31,253 bases of DNA from CALCCV01 sp964388665 (GCA_964388665.1 CAYMBJ010000043.1:1-31253); one strand, 5' to 3'. Positions 7,378 to 16,438 are shown, counted from the first letter of the stretch. Notes: generated by a model from the sequence alone, not told the origin. Translations and numbers: made by a program.

Positions 7378-9612
7378 CTAATGTGCGGTGAGCGCGCGCA
7401 CCTTTGAGATGTCGCCCACGACCCATATCAAATCTTCACTTTGCAATGTCAGCGAGGAGTCAGGGTTAAGAATTCGCTGCCCTTCGCGCTCAAGCCCGAC
7501 GATCAGACCTTCGGCCTCCTCGCGAATGCCACAGTCGCGAATCGTCTTATTGACCAGGACGTGACTTTTGGACAATCGCAAAGAAGTTAAACCAAAGCGA
7601 TCTGACAATGGCTCTGGCGTGGCCGCAAATGGAACTTCCAAAAGTTCTCTAACTTTAAGAAGCTGCGCTTCAGTGCCCAACAAGAATAGGCGATCAAAAG
7701 GCATCAGCACATCATGGCGAAGGGGCGGCAGGATGCGCTGATCACCTCGCTCGATAATGGTCACCATGACGCCATAGTCATCCTTTAGCCTGGCATCCTG
7801 CAGGCTCTTGCCAACAAATCCGGAACGAGGCGAAAGCACACACTCGTTAAGGGTTGCATGCCATGGGGCCAATTGAAAAAATTTTTCCTTCTTTTCAAGT
7901 TGGCTTCGTTCGTTTTCGGTTAGATTGGCCAAAAAGTGATTCTCTATCCTTTGATAAATGGACTCAGAAAAGCGGCTGAAAAAAATCAATCCTAAAAATG
8001 AAAGCGAGATCAAAACAACCCCGGAAACTGCCAGTATAGAGGTAAACATACTAACTATAAAAGCGACGGTCGCAAAGCCAATCAATATTCTTGTAGTGGC
8101 GACGCCAAATTGCAATGTCTTAAGCTGGCGCAAGATATCGCTCTTATAATCTTGAGAACGCACTGGGCCTCCCACAAAGATGGCCCACAAGAAAGGACTG
8201 ACCAAAAACAAAGTTAAAAAACAAATCGCCAGTTCAAATGCTAATAAATCTGGAAATAGACTCTCGAGTCTTGGAAGCACAAGGCGCTTCACCGCAAGCG
8301 CAATGGCCGCTGTCACTACGAGATTCAAAAATATTTTGGTCCCGTACTCCTTCCAAATCAGGCTCAGAGCGTTTGAACCGGGGGTGGCGGTTAGTGATTT
8401 TTCATAGATGGCTAAGGCTTCTTTGATTCTTTTTGGAATTCTCTTATCTAACCAAAAGTAAAACGGATCTGCAGAGCGGATAAGGTAAGGGGTGCAAAAC
8501 GTCGTGATGGCGGAAACGGCTACACCCACCGGATAAAGAAAGTCACTGGTCACGTTGAGCGACACTCCCAATGTAGCTATGATAAAAGAGAACTCGCCGA
8601 TCTGTGCCAAACTCATACCCACTTGAACTGAGTTTTTGAGACTGCGACCCGAGATGAGGGCCCCGGCCGTAGAACTTAAGAACTTACCACAGATCGTTAC
8701 CAGTGAAATCAACAGGATGACGCCAAAATGATCTTGAAGCACCCTTGGATCAAAAAGCATTCCGACTGAAACAAAGAAAACTGCCGAAAAAAGATCTTTG
8801 ACCGGAATCAGCAACTGCTCGATGCGGTGACCATCTCGAGTTTCTGCCAAAAGTGAGCCCATCAAAAAGGCCCCTAGTGCCGGAGAAAATCCTGCGGCAC
8901 TGGCGGTGAGCACCATCATCAAGCACAGGCCAATAGAAACGATGAGAATGGTTTCGTCTGACAAGTATTTGCGAAATTTTCGTAAGAACGCTGGCAGAAT
9001 GTAGATGCCCAAAACAAAACAGAGCACCAAAAAAAATCCCAACTGCAGTGATGAGTAAGCCAGCTCCATTCCTGATAGAGTTTGCGTGACGGCAACGGAA
9101 GACAATATTACCAGCAATAGAATCGCCAATACGTCTTCAACAACGAGGACGCCAAAGACCAAAGAAACAAAATTTCGTCCTTTGAGGTTGAGCTCATCGA
9201 AGGCGCGGACAATGATTGTGGTCGAAGAAATGGAGAGAATTCCACCTAAAAAAAGACTGTCCATGGTGGACCAACTCAAGAGGCGACCGGTGATGTAGCC
9301 AAAGGCCAGCATAACAAAAATCTCAAAGCAGGCGGTGATCGTTGCGCTCTTGCCGACGTTCTTGAGTTTCTTAATGCTAAACTCAAGACCGAGTCCAAAA
9401 AGCATAAAGATCACGCCAATCTCAGCCCAGATAGAAATATTCTCAGAGTCTTGAACAGAGGGCATAAACGGAAAGTGTGGACCTACCAAAAATCCAGCAA
9501 TCAAATAACCCAATACCACCGGTTGCCTAAGGCGGCGAAAGACAATGGTTACGATGGCCGCTGTCATCAGTATGATGGCCAGATCTTGAATGAGCTCGGG
9601 GAGGTGATTCAT
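7378..9612 (-). CDS. CPA2 cation:proton antiporter with two RCK_C domains
   Basis: This encodes 744 aa, an inner-membrane exchanger that moves K+ or Na+ against protons. Residues 1-390 carry the 12-13-helix CPA2 core, including RLRQPVVLGYLIAGFLVGP and the SPALGAFLMGSLLAET segment. A second, unusual group of about four membrane helices occupies about 415-560. Two RCK_C (TrkA-C) domains follow, at about 595-665 and 672-744, each with the expected G-K-S-L/N-K-T-I...I..G pattern. There is no RCK_N domain with a GxGxxG nucleotide motif between core and RCK_C, unlike E. coli KefB or YbaL. Ligand control may therefore go through RCK_C alone. The ATG lies directly downstream of a TATAAT box with no Shine-Dalgarno. 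Confidence 0.88.
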   Translation of the reverse strand: MNHLPELIQDLAIILMTAAIVTIVFRRLRQPVVLGYLIAGFLVGPHFPFMPSVQDSENISIWAEIGVIFMLFGLGLEFSIKKLKNVGKSATITACFEIFVMLAFGYITGRLLSWSTMDSLFLGGILSISSTTIIVRAFDELNLKGRNFVSLVFGVLVVEDVLAILLLVILSSVAVTQTLSGMELAYSSLQLGFFLVLCFVLGIYILPAFLRKFRKYLSDETILIVSIGLCLMMVLTASAAGFSPALGAFLMGSLLAETRDGHRIEQLLIPVKDLFSAVFFVSVGMLFDPRVLQDHFGVILLISLVTICGKFLSSTAGALISGRSLKNSVQVGMSLAQIGEFSFIIATLGVSLNVTSDFLYPVGVAVSAITTFCTPYLIRSADPFYFWLDKRIPKRIKEALAIYEKSLTATPGSNALSLIWKEYGTKIFLNLVVTAAIALAVKRLVLPRLESLFPDLLAFELAICFLTLFLVSPFLWAIFVGGPVRSQDYKSDILRQLKTLQFGVATTRILIGFATVAFIVSMFTSILAVSGVVLISLSFLGLIFFSRFSESIYQRIENHFLANLTENERSQLEKKEKFFQLAPWHATLNECVLSPRSGFVGKSLQDARLKDDYGVMVTIIERGDQRILPPLRHDVLMPFDRLFLLGTEAQLLKVRELLEVPFAATPEPLSDRFGLTSLRLSKSHVLVNKTIRDCGIREEAEGLIVGLEREGQRILNPDSSLTLQSEDLIWVVGDISKVRALTAH

Positions 9613-9618
9613 TTTTCT

Positions 9619-9624
9619 ATTATA
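9619..9624 (-). promoter_or_regulatory. Perfect -10 box right next to the antiporter start
   Basis: On the minus strand TATAAT ends 6 bases before the ATG at 9612, so initiation about 7 bases downstream would fall on the A of the ATG. No ribosome-binding sequence exists in between (AGAAAA only). No good -35 is visible at 16-18 bases. This suggests a leaderless transcript. Confidence 0.4.
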
Positions 9625-9722
9625 GACAAATCTACAGGTGTTTGACTATCAGCGATTTGCTGAGATTTTCTGACCTCCTGAACTTCAATTCAGAGAGTCC
9701 TTGGTGAGGTCGAAATGGGTAT

Positions 9723-10130
9723 TCAGTTTTGGTTTGCACCCTGGAGAATCCAATTTTGAATGGCCAGATTTGCGCCAGCGGGAAGTTGCGAGCTGTCAGG
9801 TGGCATGCCGCCACTTGGGCGTGTGCGAATCCAAATTCTGCTGCTTTCGTAGTCGCCTGGAAAGACGGCCAGACCCCCTTGTGCGTTCATGGAGTTCATG
9901 AGCGTTTGATATGTGGAAAAATCAATTCCGTTGTCTAGGGAGGAGGAGTGGCAGCCAATGCAGTGAACTTGAAAGATCTTTAGATTGAGGTCGTCATAGG
10001 TTGGTAGCACATCGGCTGCCGAAGAGTTTGCACCGGCGTTCATTTCTGCTTGGGGGGCACAGCCTAAATTCAATACTAAAAGCGCAATCACGGTTGCGCC
10101 CGCCGTGGCGAGTATTTTATTTATAAACAT
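9723..10130 (-). CDS. Exported c-type cytochrome, probable lipoprotein
   Basis: This encodes 135 aa. A hydrophobic N-terminus ends at LGC (Cys24) followed by APQAEMN, so it is probably lipidated, though Asn at -3 is atypical. The mature part has one haem c site CIGCH (57-61) and a late GGMPP with Met109 as candidate sixth ligand, ending in AIQNWILQGA. This is the layout of the short cytochrome c domains attached to planctomycete/DUF1501-type systems. It would carry one electron at the membrane surface. The ATG lies inside the last codons of the barrel gene (14-base overlap), so the two are probably translated together. It is the last gene of the DUF1800/DUF1501 operon. Confidence 0.82.
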   Translation of the reverse strand: MFINKILATAGATVIALLVLNLGCAPQAEMNAGANSSAADVLPTYDDLNLKIFQVHCIGCHSSSLDNGIDFSTYQTLMNSMNAQGGLAVFPGDYESSRIWIRTRPSGGMPPDSSQLPAGANLAIQNWILQGANQN

Positions 10131-10740
10131 ATCTTAAACCAATCTGAATTTTTAGCAGGTTAAGATCATTTTTAAGGCCGCGATTGTATTGACTCCCAAA
10201 ATTGAGCTCAAACGCGCTGTTCATAGGCAAAACGTACATGAGACCCGCGGCAACGAAATCCTCGGGAGAGACCAAAGTGCCCGTTTGTGAGGTCGCTTGT
10301 TCAGTGCCTGGAATGAGTTCTTCATAAAGGAGTGAGTGCTCGGTGTGGTTCATGCGACCATAACCAATGGAAGTGCGAATTGCCGGAGTGATTTCGTACT
10401 CTAGGTCCAGATTATACATGGATATTGCATTTTCATAAGTGAAACGACCGGCCACTGAGTCCTTTTCGATTTTAGAAAACTGAATTTGACCAAATTTTAC
10501 GAGCCAAGAAAAGCGAGTGAATTTGGCGCCCACTCCAAATCCGGTGGCTGTACCACTGCCATAGATGTCACGATACAAACCAGCCACGCCCAGGCCACCT
10601 TCGGCCTGCAAGACCAATTGCGCATCTTCAGCCTGTGCGTTGCTCGCAATGAAAAGGGCAGTCAGAAGGGCAAATGCAAAACAAACGGCTCTGCCAAGCC
10701 GGTATTTTACGTTTTGCGTTCGTGATCTCATCCACATCAT
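10117..10740 (-). CDS. Putative outer-membrane beta-barrel protein
   Basis: This encodes about 207 aa from the ATG at 10740, 8-9 bases after GAAGAG; the frame also has starts at 10767 (GTG), 10749, 10737 and 10731, so the exact start is open. A signal peptide (CFAFALLTALFIASNAQA) is cleaved before EDAQLVLQ. The mature part alternates polar and hydrophobic residues with many Gly/Tyr (GLGVAGLYRDIYGSGTATGF, MYNLDLEYEITPAIRTSIGY), typical of a small 8-strand barrel. The last strand is IQIGLRYVYK. It sits between the DUF1501 gene and the overlapping cytochrome gene, suggesting it anchors or serves the same envelope system. Confidence 0.75.
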   Translation of the reverse strand: MMWMRSRTQNVKYRLGRAVCFAFALLTALFIASNAQAEDAQLVLQAEGGLGVAGLYRDIYGSGTATGFGVGAKFTRFSWLVKFGQIQFSKIEKDSVAGRFTYENAISMYNLDLEYEITPAIRTSIGYGRMNHTEHSLLYEELIPGTEQATSQTGTLVSPEDFVAAGLMYVLPMNSAFELNFGSQYNRGLKNDLNLLKIQIGLRYVYK

Positions 10741-10809
10741 GATCCACATCTCTTCATCAATTGGCACTGCTGCTTGATTTGCGCATCTTGCATCTGTAGT
10801 TTGGCTCCA

Positions 10810-12258
10810 TTATACAAATAGGCTGTCCAATAAACCGGGGCTCTCCATTTGCGCTTGAGCCAACTGACTAAACACTTGGCTACCTTGTCCAGCTTGCAAT
10901 TTATCACAGACCTTTGCCAGCAAATAAAATAATGAAGTTTTTCCGAGAATGTCTGAATTGTTTTTGAGATAGCCATTGCTGGAGTTAGCAATTTCGGTAG
11001 CTGGGAACATTTCGCCGTAGATCCCTCCGCGCACCTCTTTGCCAATTAAGATCATGGTCATTCCTCGACCGTGATCAGTGCCACCGCCGCCATTTGCCCC
11101 CAGCTGGCGGCCAAACTCGCCACCCAATACAAAGACCAATTTGTTGGCGGCAGACGAAAAATTGCTACTGAGAGCTGAATACAGCACATCCAGTGATTTG
11201 CCTGTGCCAAACAGATCCTGAAAATTCGCTTCGATATCAGTCGCTTGATTTTTGTGAGTGTCCCAGCCGCCATAGTTAAGTGCTGCAATTCGCATATTCA
11301 AAAGATCATGACAAAGAAGGCAATCATAGAGATTGCGAATTTGCGTGGCAAAACCAGTGTTGGTGAGCGAACCATCAGAAGCACTTCCAGAGCTGCTTTG
11401 GCCAAGCTGACTCAAACTGCTGGGCAGAGAAAACTGATTCAAGCGCGAATTGACCAACTCTCCAAAGGTGCGAAGCTTTTGCTCATGGGCCTTAAAGGCT
11501 TCGTGTTTGTGGCCTGCCGGTAGTGTTTTTGCGGCATAGTACGCACTCAAGGATCTGTCCATTATGGCTTGGGAGTTAGAGGACTTTGCCGATGCAATTT
11601 TAGCAGCGGATTGATAGAGTCCCAAGTTGCGCGAGTCAGCCGCAGAAATAATGCGGTCAATGCTGTGCGAATCTGGATTCAACAGATCTGGACCGAAGCA
11701 GAACTGCTTCACGTTTCGCGAAACCGAAACCACATTGGCATTGAGGCCGACGGCCAAGCGCCCGCCCCAGCCTTCGCGCGCCACCTGTCCTTTTGCGGCA
11801 TTCAGATCACCACTGTCGTAAATCACCGAAGAGTGATTGTGGTCGCGATTGGTACTGGCAAGCACATTGTTAACGATGGCCACTTGCCCTTGATCCCACA
11901 TGCTTTTGAGCCAGGCGGCTTTTTTTAGAATGCCAAATCGCACGCCGCCACTCACCACCAGATCATAGCCACTGGAAAATCGAGCGGCCCAAGCTGCAGG
12001 AGTCGAGCCAATGCCATGAGCATTGTAGCGATGGGCCCAGTAGGTATAGCCATAGCTATTTGGATCAGAATTGTATTCGGGCACCAGCAGATGGCGAAAA
12101 TCGGGGCCGCCATCCAAAATGATGTTGGCAAGAATAGGATTGGTGATGGTGGGAAGCGACTGAGCAGAGCTGATTTTAGGAATCAGCGGCAGACCTGCAA
12201 GAGCCAGGCTCTGCTGCAGAAACAATCTTCGATTTTTAAAATAAGTTCTGGTGTTCAT
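10810..12258 (-). CDS. DUF1501 family protein with Tat signal
   Basis: This encodes 482 aa. A twin-arginine signal (NRRLFLQQSLALAGLPL, Arg10-Arg11) ends near SSAQS, so the folded protein is probably exported by Tat. The body has the DUF1501 pattern, related to the alkaline phosphatase/sulfatase fold: a start with ILDGGPDFRHL, a middle NRDHNHSSVIYDSGD, and the late block GGEFGRQLGANGGGGTDHGRG with candidate metal or catalytic His/Asp residues. No substrate is known for the family. A perfect AAGGAG lies 5-6 bases before the ATG. It follows the DUF1800 gene by 9 bases; such pairs occur across Planctomycetes, Proteobacteria and Bdellovibrionota. Confidence 0.9.
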   Translation of the reverse strand: MNTRTYFKNRRLFLQQSLALAGLPLIPKISSAQSLPTITNPILANIILDGGPDFRHLLVPEYNSDPNSYGYTYWAHRYNAHGIGSTPAAWAARFSSGYDLVVSGGVRFGILKKAAWLKSMWDQGQVAIVNNVLASTNRDHNHSSVIYDSGDLNAAKGQVAREGWGGRLAVGLNANVVSVSRNVKQFCFGPDLLNPDSHSIDRIISAADSRNLGLYQSAAKIASAKSSNSQAIMDRSLSAYYAAKTLPAGHKHEAFKAHEQKLRTFGELVNSRLNQFSLPSSLSQLGQSSSGSASDGSLTNTGFATQIRNLYDCLLCHDLLNMRIAALNYGGWDTHKNQATDIEANFQDLFGTGKSLDVLYSALSSNFSSAANKLVFVLGGEFGRQLGANGGGGTDHGRGMTMILIGKEVRGGIYGEMFPATEIANSSNGYLKNNSDILGKTSLFYLLAKVCDKLQAGQGSQVFSQLAQAQMESPGLLDSLFV

Positions 12259-12267
12259 ATCGCTCCT

Positions 12268-14160
12268 TTATTTCCCTGCCTGAGCAAAGGCGAAAGGTGT
12301 GGCCAGGATAAAATTGATGCCGAGGCCAATGCGTTCGTTGGCTTGCGCACGAAGATTGGCATCCGTGCTGCTGAGCAAGATGTTTGCATTGGCGAGATCC
12401 GTCAGCGTTTTTCCTAAGCCTGTGTTTGGATTTGCCAGCGCCAAGGCGAGTTCAGATTCTGTATAGACATGCAGGGGATCGTCTTCGCTAATAAAAAGTC
12501 CCAAATCCTTGCCAGATCCTAGCAGAGCGTAAAGATGATAGCGCTCAAGTGTGCCAAAGCTTTGCAAGTCATCGGCAATCAGATGATGCCATAAAAATTC
12601 GGCGACATTTCTGACAGAGTACTCCGCATTGGAACCGGCGGGAATGAACTGACTCCAGTCCTTCTTCCAATTGGCCCGCGAGTCTTGACTGCGCGAAAAG
12701 TACCAGTACTCGCGAATGTTTCTTTCATATACATTTTGAAAGGCCGTGGGTGCTGCAGCGGCTTCAATACCAGTCTGGTGACCAAAAACATTGTGCGTGG
12801 GACGAAACAGTGTGAAGCCCTCGTCGCGAATGCGCCATTCGGTATTGTAGTAGTTGCGATAGGATTCAAAATTGTTGAGTGTCACAAGATTAGAGTGAAT
12901 GATGTTTCGCTCAATGCTTGTCCAATTTTTTACTCGGCCTGCGTTGTGAAACAAAGTGGAGACGGCATACTTGCGGATAAAGCTCAGCAGGTCTTTGCTC
13001 GGCAAACCAGCCCAGAGCGCGCGAATGGCGCTTTTTCGAGTATTATCTAAAGAATCATCAGCAAGGGCGGCGATGATTCTGACTGGCAAATTGTCCAAGC
13101 TTTCGGAGTTGCTGATGGCAATGCTGGACAAGGTTTCGAGGCGAATCTGTGCATTGCTGCCATTGATCTGTTGGTTCATGATCTCCAAGGCTCCGGGATA
13201 GTGAAACTCTTCAGAAATTCGCGATACAGGATCGTAGCCCTCATTGCCGTTGGAGTAGGTGATGTAGGGGACGCGTATGTCAGTCAGTATCCTTGCCATA
13301 TTTGGAATGGTGACGGTTTCATGGTAATCACTCGAGTAGGCGGAGCTGACTCCCAAGATACCAAAAAAGAGCTGAAAGTACTCGCGAGCAAAGTCATCAT
13401 TGCCAAAGAATCTTCCATCACGAAAGCGATTGTCTTTGTGACCATATTGCATAGCCACGGCGGCCGTCAGAGCGGCGTTGGTGAGAACTGTTTCAAAGGG
13501 CAATCGGGCAGATAAATTGGCCACTATGGAGTCATAGTAGTGGATCATTTGCCGATACTCCACGCCCACATCGAGATTCACAGCCATATGATAGTTGGTC
13601 GCCCAAAAGCCCATGCGCGAAAGAACAGGATTCCAGCCGCGCTTTGCAATCATCTGCAAAAAGATTTTTCCAGGAGAGTTCCATGCGTCGAGCAGATAAT
13701 TGGCCCTCTCGTCGGTGGGAATTTTGTTCTGTTTGTGAGGCTGACTCCATAGCGCAGACAAACAGCTCATGGAGGGTTTTATTGTATGAAGATTGTCAAA
13801 GGCATCTGGTGGCGAAAGCTTGGGGTTGACGGGCTCAAAGGTCAGCATTTCCACAATGGCGGCCCCAGGGCTCATGTCAGCCCAGATTTTTATTTGCGCT
13901 GGCGTTGCCGATCCGCCAAAGGCAAAAACCTGAAGCACCTGGCGAACGGCATCCTCATTCCAATTTTCTTCAGAGATCATGGTGAAACTGCTGTCGGCAG
14001 CAAGGGCGGCATCTGCGGCAGCGACCGCGGTTGGGTTGCAATCGCTCGAGAGAGTGGCTGATTCAGAAGTTCCGGGTGGATTTACAGAATTGGAGCAGCC
14101 GGCGTTGGTCAGAGCCACCAAAGCCGCCATCAAAAGCCCATGGCAAAAACTGTTGGGCAT
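12268..14160 (-). CDS. DUF1800 family lipoprotein
   Basis: This encodes 630 aa from the ATG at 14160; the frame extends 22 codons to a GTG that would spoil the signal peptide. The signal MPNSFCHGLLMAALVALTN ends at AGC (Cys22), then SNSVNPPGTS, so it is probably lipidated, again with Asn at -3. DUF1800 landmarks are visible: an N-terminal helical block with VRQVLQVFAFGGSATPAQIKIW, and NDDFAREYFQLFFGILG, the counterpart of the family's N(E)xxARELLELHTLG motif. The family usually accompanies DUF1501 proteins and its biochemical role is not known. First gene of the operon ending at 9723. Confidence 0.88.
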   Translation of the reverse strand: MPNSFCHGLLMAALVALTNAGCSNSVNPPGTSESATLSSDCNPTAVAAADAALAADSSFTMISEENWNEDAVRQVLQVFAFGGSATPAQIKIWADMSPGAAIVEMLTFEPVNPKLSPPDAFDNLHTIKPSMSCLSALWSQPHKQNKIPTDERANYLLDAWNSPGKIFLQMIAKRGWNPVLSRMGFWATNYHMAVNLDVGVEYRQMIHYYDSIVANLSARLPFETVLTNAALTAAVAMQYGHKDNRFRDGRFFGNDDFAREYFQLFFGILGVSSAYSSDYHETVTIPNMARILTDIRVPYITYSNGNEGYDPVSRISEEFHYPGALEIMNQQINGSNAQIRLETLSSIAISNSESLDNLPVRIIAALADDSLDNTRKSAIRALWAGLPSKDLLSFIRKYAVSTLFHNAGRVKNWTSIERNIIHSNLVTLNNFESYRNYYNTEWRIRDEGFTLFRPTHNVFGHQTGIEAAAAPTAFQNVYERNIREYWYFSRSQDSRANWKKDWSQFIPAGSNAEYSVRNVAEFLWHHLIADDLQSFGTLERYHLYALLGSGKDLGLFISEDDPLHVYTESELALALANPNTGLGKTLTDLANANILLSSTDANLRAQANERIGLGINFILATPFAFAQAGK

Positions 14161-14542
14161 CACAAAGGGCCTTAGGATGTGTCTCACAAAAAAATACCTT
14201 TTGATCCCAAACAAATTGTTGCTCACTCACTCATCCGATGAACTGCTTTTTAAACAAGGCCCTCAGCTGGCCCACTTTTATCGTATCGGGCCCTTGGTCT
14301 AAGTTCTGAAGACGAGCATCCCTCAAATTCGGCTACATTTTTTGAATCCATAGTCGAGACACTCAGGACGGGACGCATTCTCAGAATGAATCGCGCCAAA
14401 TCCGCCGCCAGCCTGTGTGTCTTCCTATGTGCCTTCTTGTGTATCTTAAGGAGGCGACGAGTCATTGGTTTACCTAAATGGGTGATATCCCTATGATCCG
14501 ACCTCTTATTAAGCGGAGCATTATAAGCGGAGGATTCTAGTT
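14161..14542. other. Divergent intergenic region between DUF1800 gene and tig
   Basis: There are 382 bases without a convincing gene. The right end holds the tig promoter and ribosome site. The middle carries a 36-codon plus-strand frame (14386-14496) with a hydrophobic stretch flanked by basic residues but no good ribosome site; its stop lies inside the tig promoter. Nothing else stands out. Confidence 0.5.
14469..14497 (+). promoter_or_regulatory. Probable sigma-70 promoter for tig
   Basis: TTTACC (14469-14474) and TATGAT (14492-14497) are separated by 17 bases, a good match in spacing and -10. The start codon is 46 bases downstream, preceded by GGAGG. Confidence 0.5.
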
Positions 14543-15859
14543 ATGAAAACGAATATCGAAAGCCCAGGAAAACTGCAGCGAAAAGTCCATGTGGAACTTC
14601 CTCAAGAAGTGGTCAAAGTTGCATTTCAGCGTGTGTATGAGTCCATTCAGCGTGATGTGAGCATCAAAGGATTTCGCAAAGGCAAGGCGCCCATTGCCAC
14701 CATCAAATCGCTCTATAAAGAGCGGGTACAAATGGATGTGTCACAAGACTTGATTCAGCGTCACTATCCAAAAGCACTGAGTGAGCTCAAGGTTGATCCC
14801 ATCACCTATCCCGAGTTTGAATTTGAAGATGCTCAAGAGGACAAAGAATTTAAATTCAGTGCTGAATTTGATATTCGCCCTGATGTGGAGCTTTCAAAAT
14901 ATGAAGGTCTTCATGTGGAAAAAGAAAAGCAGAAGGATTCAACCGAGCGTTTAGAAAAAATTCTTGAGAACATTCGTGCCAGCCATGCAAAAATGGAAAC
15001 TGAATTTGAAGATCGGCCCGCTAAAATCGGCGATGTGGCCGTTCTTGATTTTGAAGGCAGTGTCAACGGTGAGCCTCTGCCTAATGGCAAGGGCGAAAAT
15101 CACACCTTAGAGTTGGGCTCCAACAGCTTTATTGAGGGATTTGAAGAAGGCATCGTTGGTATGAAGCCGGGTCAGGAAAAGACCATTCAGTTGAAGTTTC
15201 CAGATCCCTACCATGCCGCTGAATTGGCAGGCAAGCCGGTGGACTTCAAAGTCAAATTGAAAGAAATCAAAAAGAAAGTTTTGCCCGAGCTCAATGATGA
15301 ATTTGTTAAAGAGACTCTAAAAATGGAAAGTTTAGAGAAGCTCAAGTCATCAATTTTGGCAGATATTCAAAAAGAAGAAGAAAAGCGTATCGCCGACAAG
15401 TACAAAAACAATCTGCTCAAGGCCCTCGTGCGCGCCAACCCAATTGAGGTTCCGCCCAAAATGGTTGAAGAGCAAAAAAAGAATCTGATCGCCGACTTTA
15501 GAAAGCGTTTTGAAGAGAACAAAGCTCCAGAGGCCGAAATTGAAGAGTATGTTTCTAAGTGGGACAAGGATTTTGAAAGCACGGCTCGCGAAATGGTGCA
15601 GGTCTCTTTCTTGATCGATGCGGTCGCTAAAAAGCATGACTTTCTTTGCACGCGCGAAGACATCGATCAAAAGTTTGCCGAGTACGCAACTCAAACAGGT
15701 ATCGATGTGGCCCGCATTCGTGAGTTCTATTCTAAAGACGAAACCATCAGCCGCCTGAGCTACACCATCACCGAAGAAAAGGTGTTAGCTTATCTGACCT
15801 CCAAAGCGGACATCCAAATGGTAGAGCCAAAAGACGAAGAGGCCGAAGCCACCGCTTAG
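14543..15859 (+). CDS. tig: Trigger factor, ribosome-associated chaperone
   Basis: This encodes 438 aa. It binds the ribosome exit tunnel and shields new chains. The N-terminal domain has the ribosome-docking signature GFRKGKAP (43-50). The FKBP-type peptidyl-prolyl isomerase domain spans about 155-240 (IGDVAVLDFEGSVNGEPLP, then FIEGFEEGIVGMKPGQEK). The long helical C-terminal domain follows (about 250-425), ending in acidic residues. Length is normal for the family. GGAGG nine bases before the ATG supports the start. The gene commonly precedes clpP/clpX in other bacteria; here it stands alone, followed by a 579-base gap. Confidence 0.96.
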   Translation: MKTNIESPGKLQRKVHVELPQEVVKVAFQRVYESIQRDVSIKGFRKGKAPIATIKSLYKERVQMDVSQDLIQRHYPKALSELKVDPITYPEFEFEDAQEDKEFKFSAEFDIRPDVELSKYEGLHVEKEKQKDSTERLEKILENIRASHAKMETEFEDRPAKIGDVAVLDFEGSVNGEPLPNGKGENHTLELGSNSFIEGFEEGIVGMKPGQEKTIQLKFPDPYHAAELAGKPVDFKVKLKEIKKKVLPELNDEFVKETLKMESLEKLKSSILADIQKEEEKRIADKYKNNLLKALVRANPIEVPPKMVEEQKKNLIADFRKRFEENKAPEAEIEEYVSKWDKDFESTAREMVQVSFLIDAVAKKHDFLCTREDIDQKFAEYATQTGIDVARIREFYSKDETISRLSYTITEEKVLAYLTSKADIQMVEPKDEEAEATA

Positions 15860-16438
15860 AGTTTATTCGATAAAAACTTTTGGACAGAATCGCTAAAGCT
15901 CGCGCCAACTTCGAAAGCGGCGCGGGATCAATATCGTAACTCCCTTGGGTGCTGGCAAAATCCTTTAAAGTGTTTAGGTATACTGTCCTTATTGCTTGCT
16001 GAAATTTTAATATTAGATCTGTTTAAAATTGAGCTTGCGAAATTTGTAATATTGTAATTTCTTTCATTAAGAAAGAACATAGCACTCTGCCCGTTAAAAC
16101 AGTGGGTACCACCGGTCTTAGGGCAAATCACGGTGCAGAAATTCAACAATTCGTGTCCTCTTCCCCATACCTCAATTCAATACATCTTCGCTGCAAAAAA
16201 TTTTGCGTCACCAGTGAGATTTTAATTGACGAGCTTTTGCCTAGAAATAATTGAAAATCACCTTATTTAGGAGTGCCTTCTGAGGCCGGGGCGATTGGCG
16301 GCAAATTGCTCCTGGGTGAGGTTTTTCACTTGAGCGAAAGATTCACCGCGCATCTGAAAAGCCGATACTGTAAACGACCAATGTAAGCAAAAAATCTCCT
16401 TCCCAAATCCCGTGCTAAAAGGATTTGCGGAGGTTTTT
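15860..16438. other. Long AT-rich gap after tig
   Basis: There are 579 bases with no convincing gene. A GC-rich hairpin (CGCGCC 15901-15906 with GGCGCG 15919-15924) near the start may mark the end of the tig transcript but has no T-run. Bases of about 15960-16260 are clearly more AT-rich than the neighbouring genes. A minus-strand frame at 15928-16149 (73 aa, TTG start, AGAGG seven bases upstream, four Cys) is the only gene-like item and may be a remnant. The last 15 bases hold the HNH ribosome site. Confidence 0.5.

Noticed and set aside
13171..13515. Long plus-strand frames inside the DUF1800 and DUF1501 genes
   Set aside because: They are antisense shadows without ribosome sites; the minus-strand genes have signal peptides and family motifs.
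14250..14465. Minus-strand 71-residue frame upstream of DUF1800
   Set aside because: No ribosome site and no protein-like domain; it lies across the intergenic region by chance.
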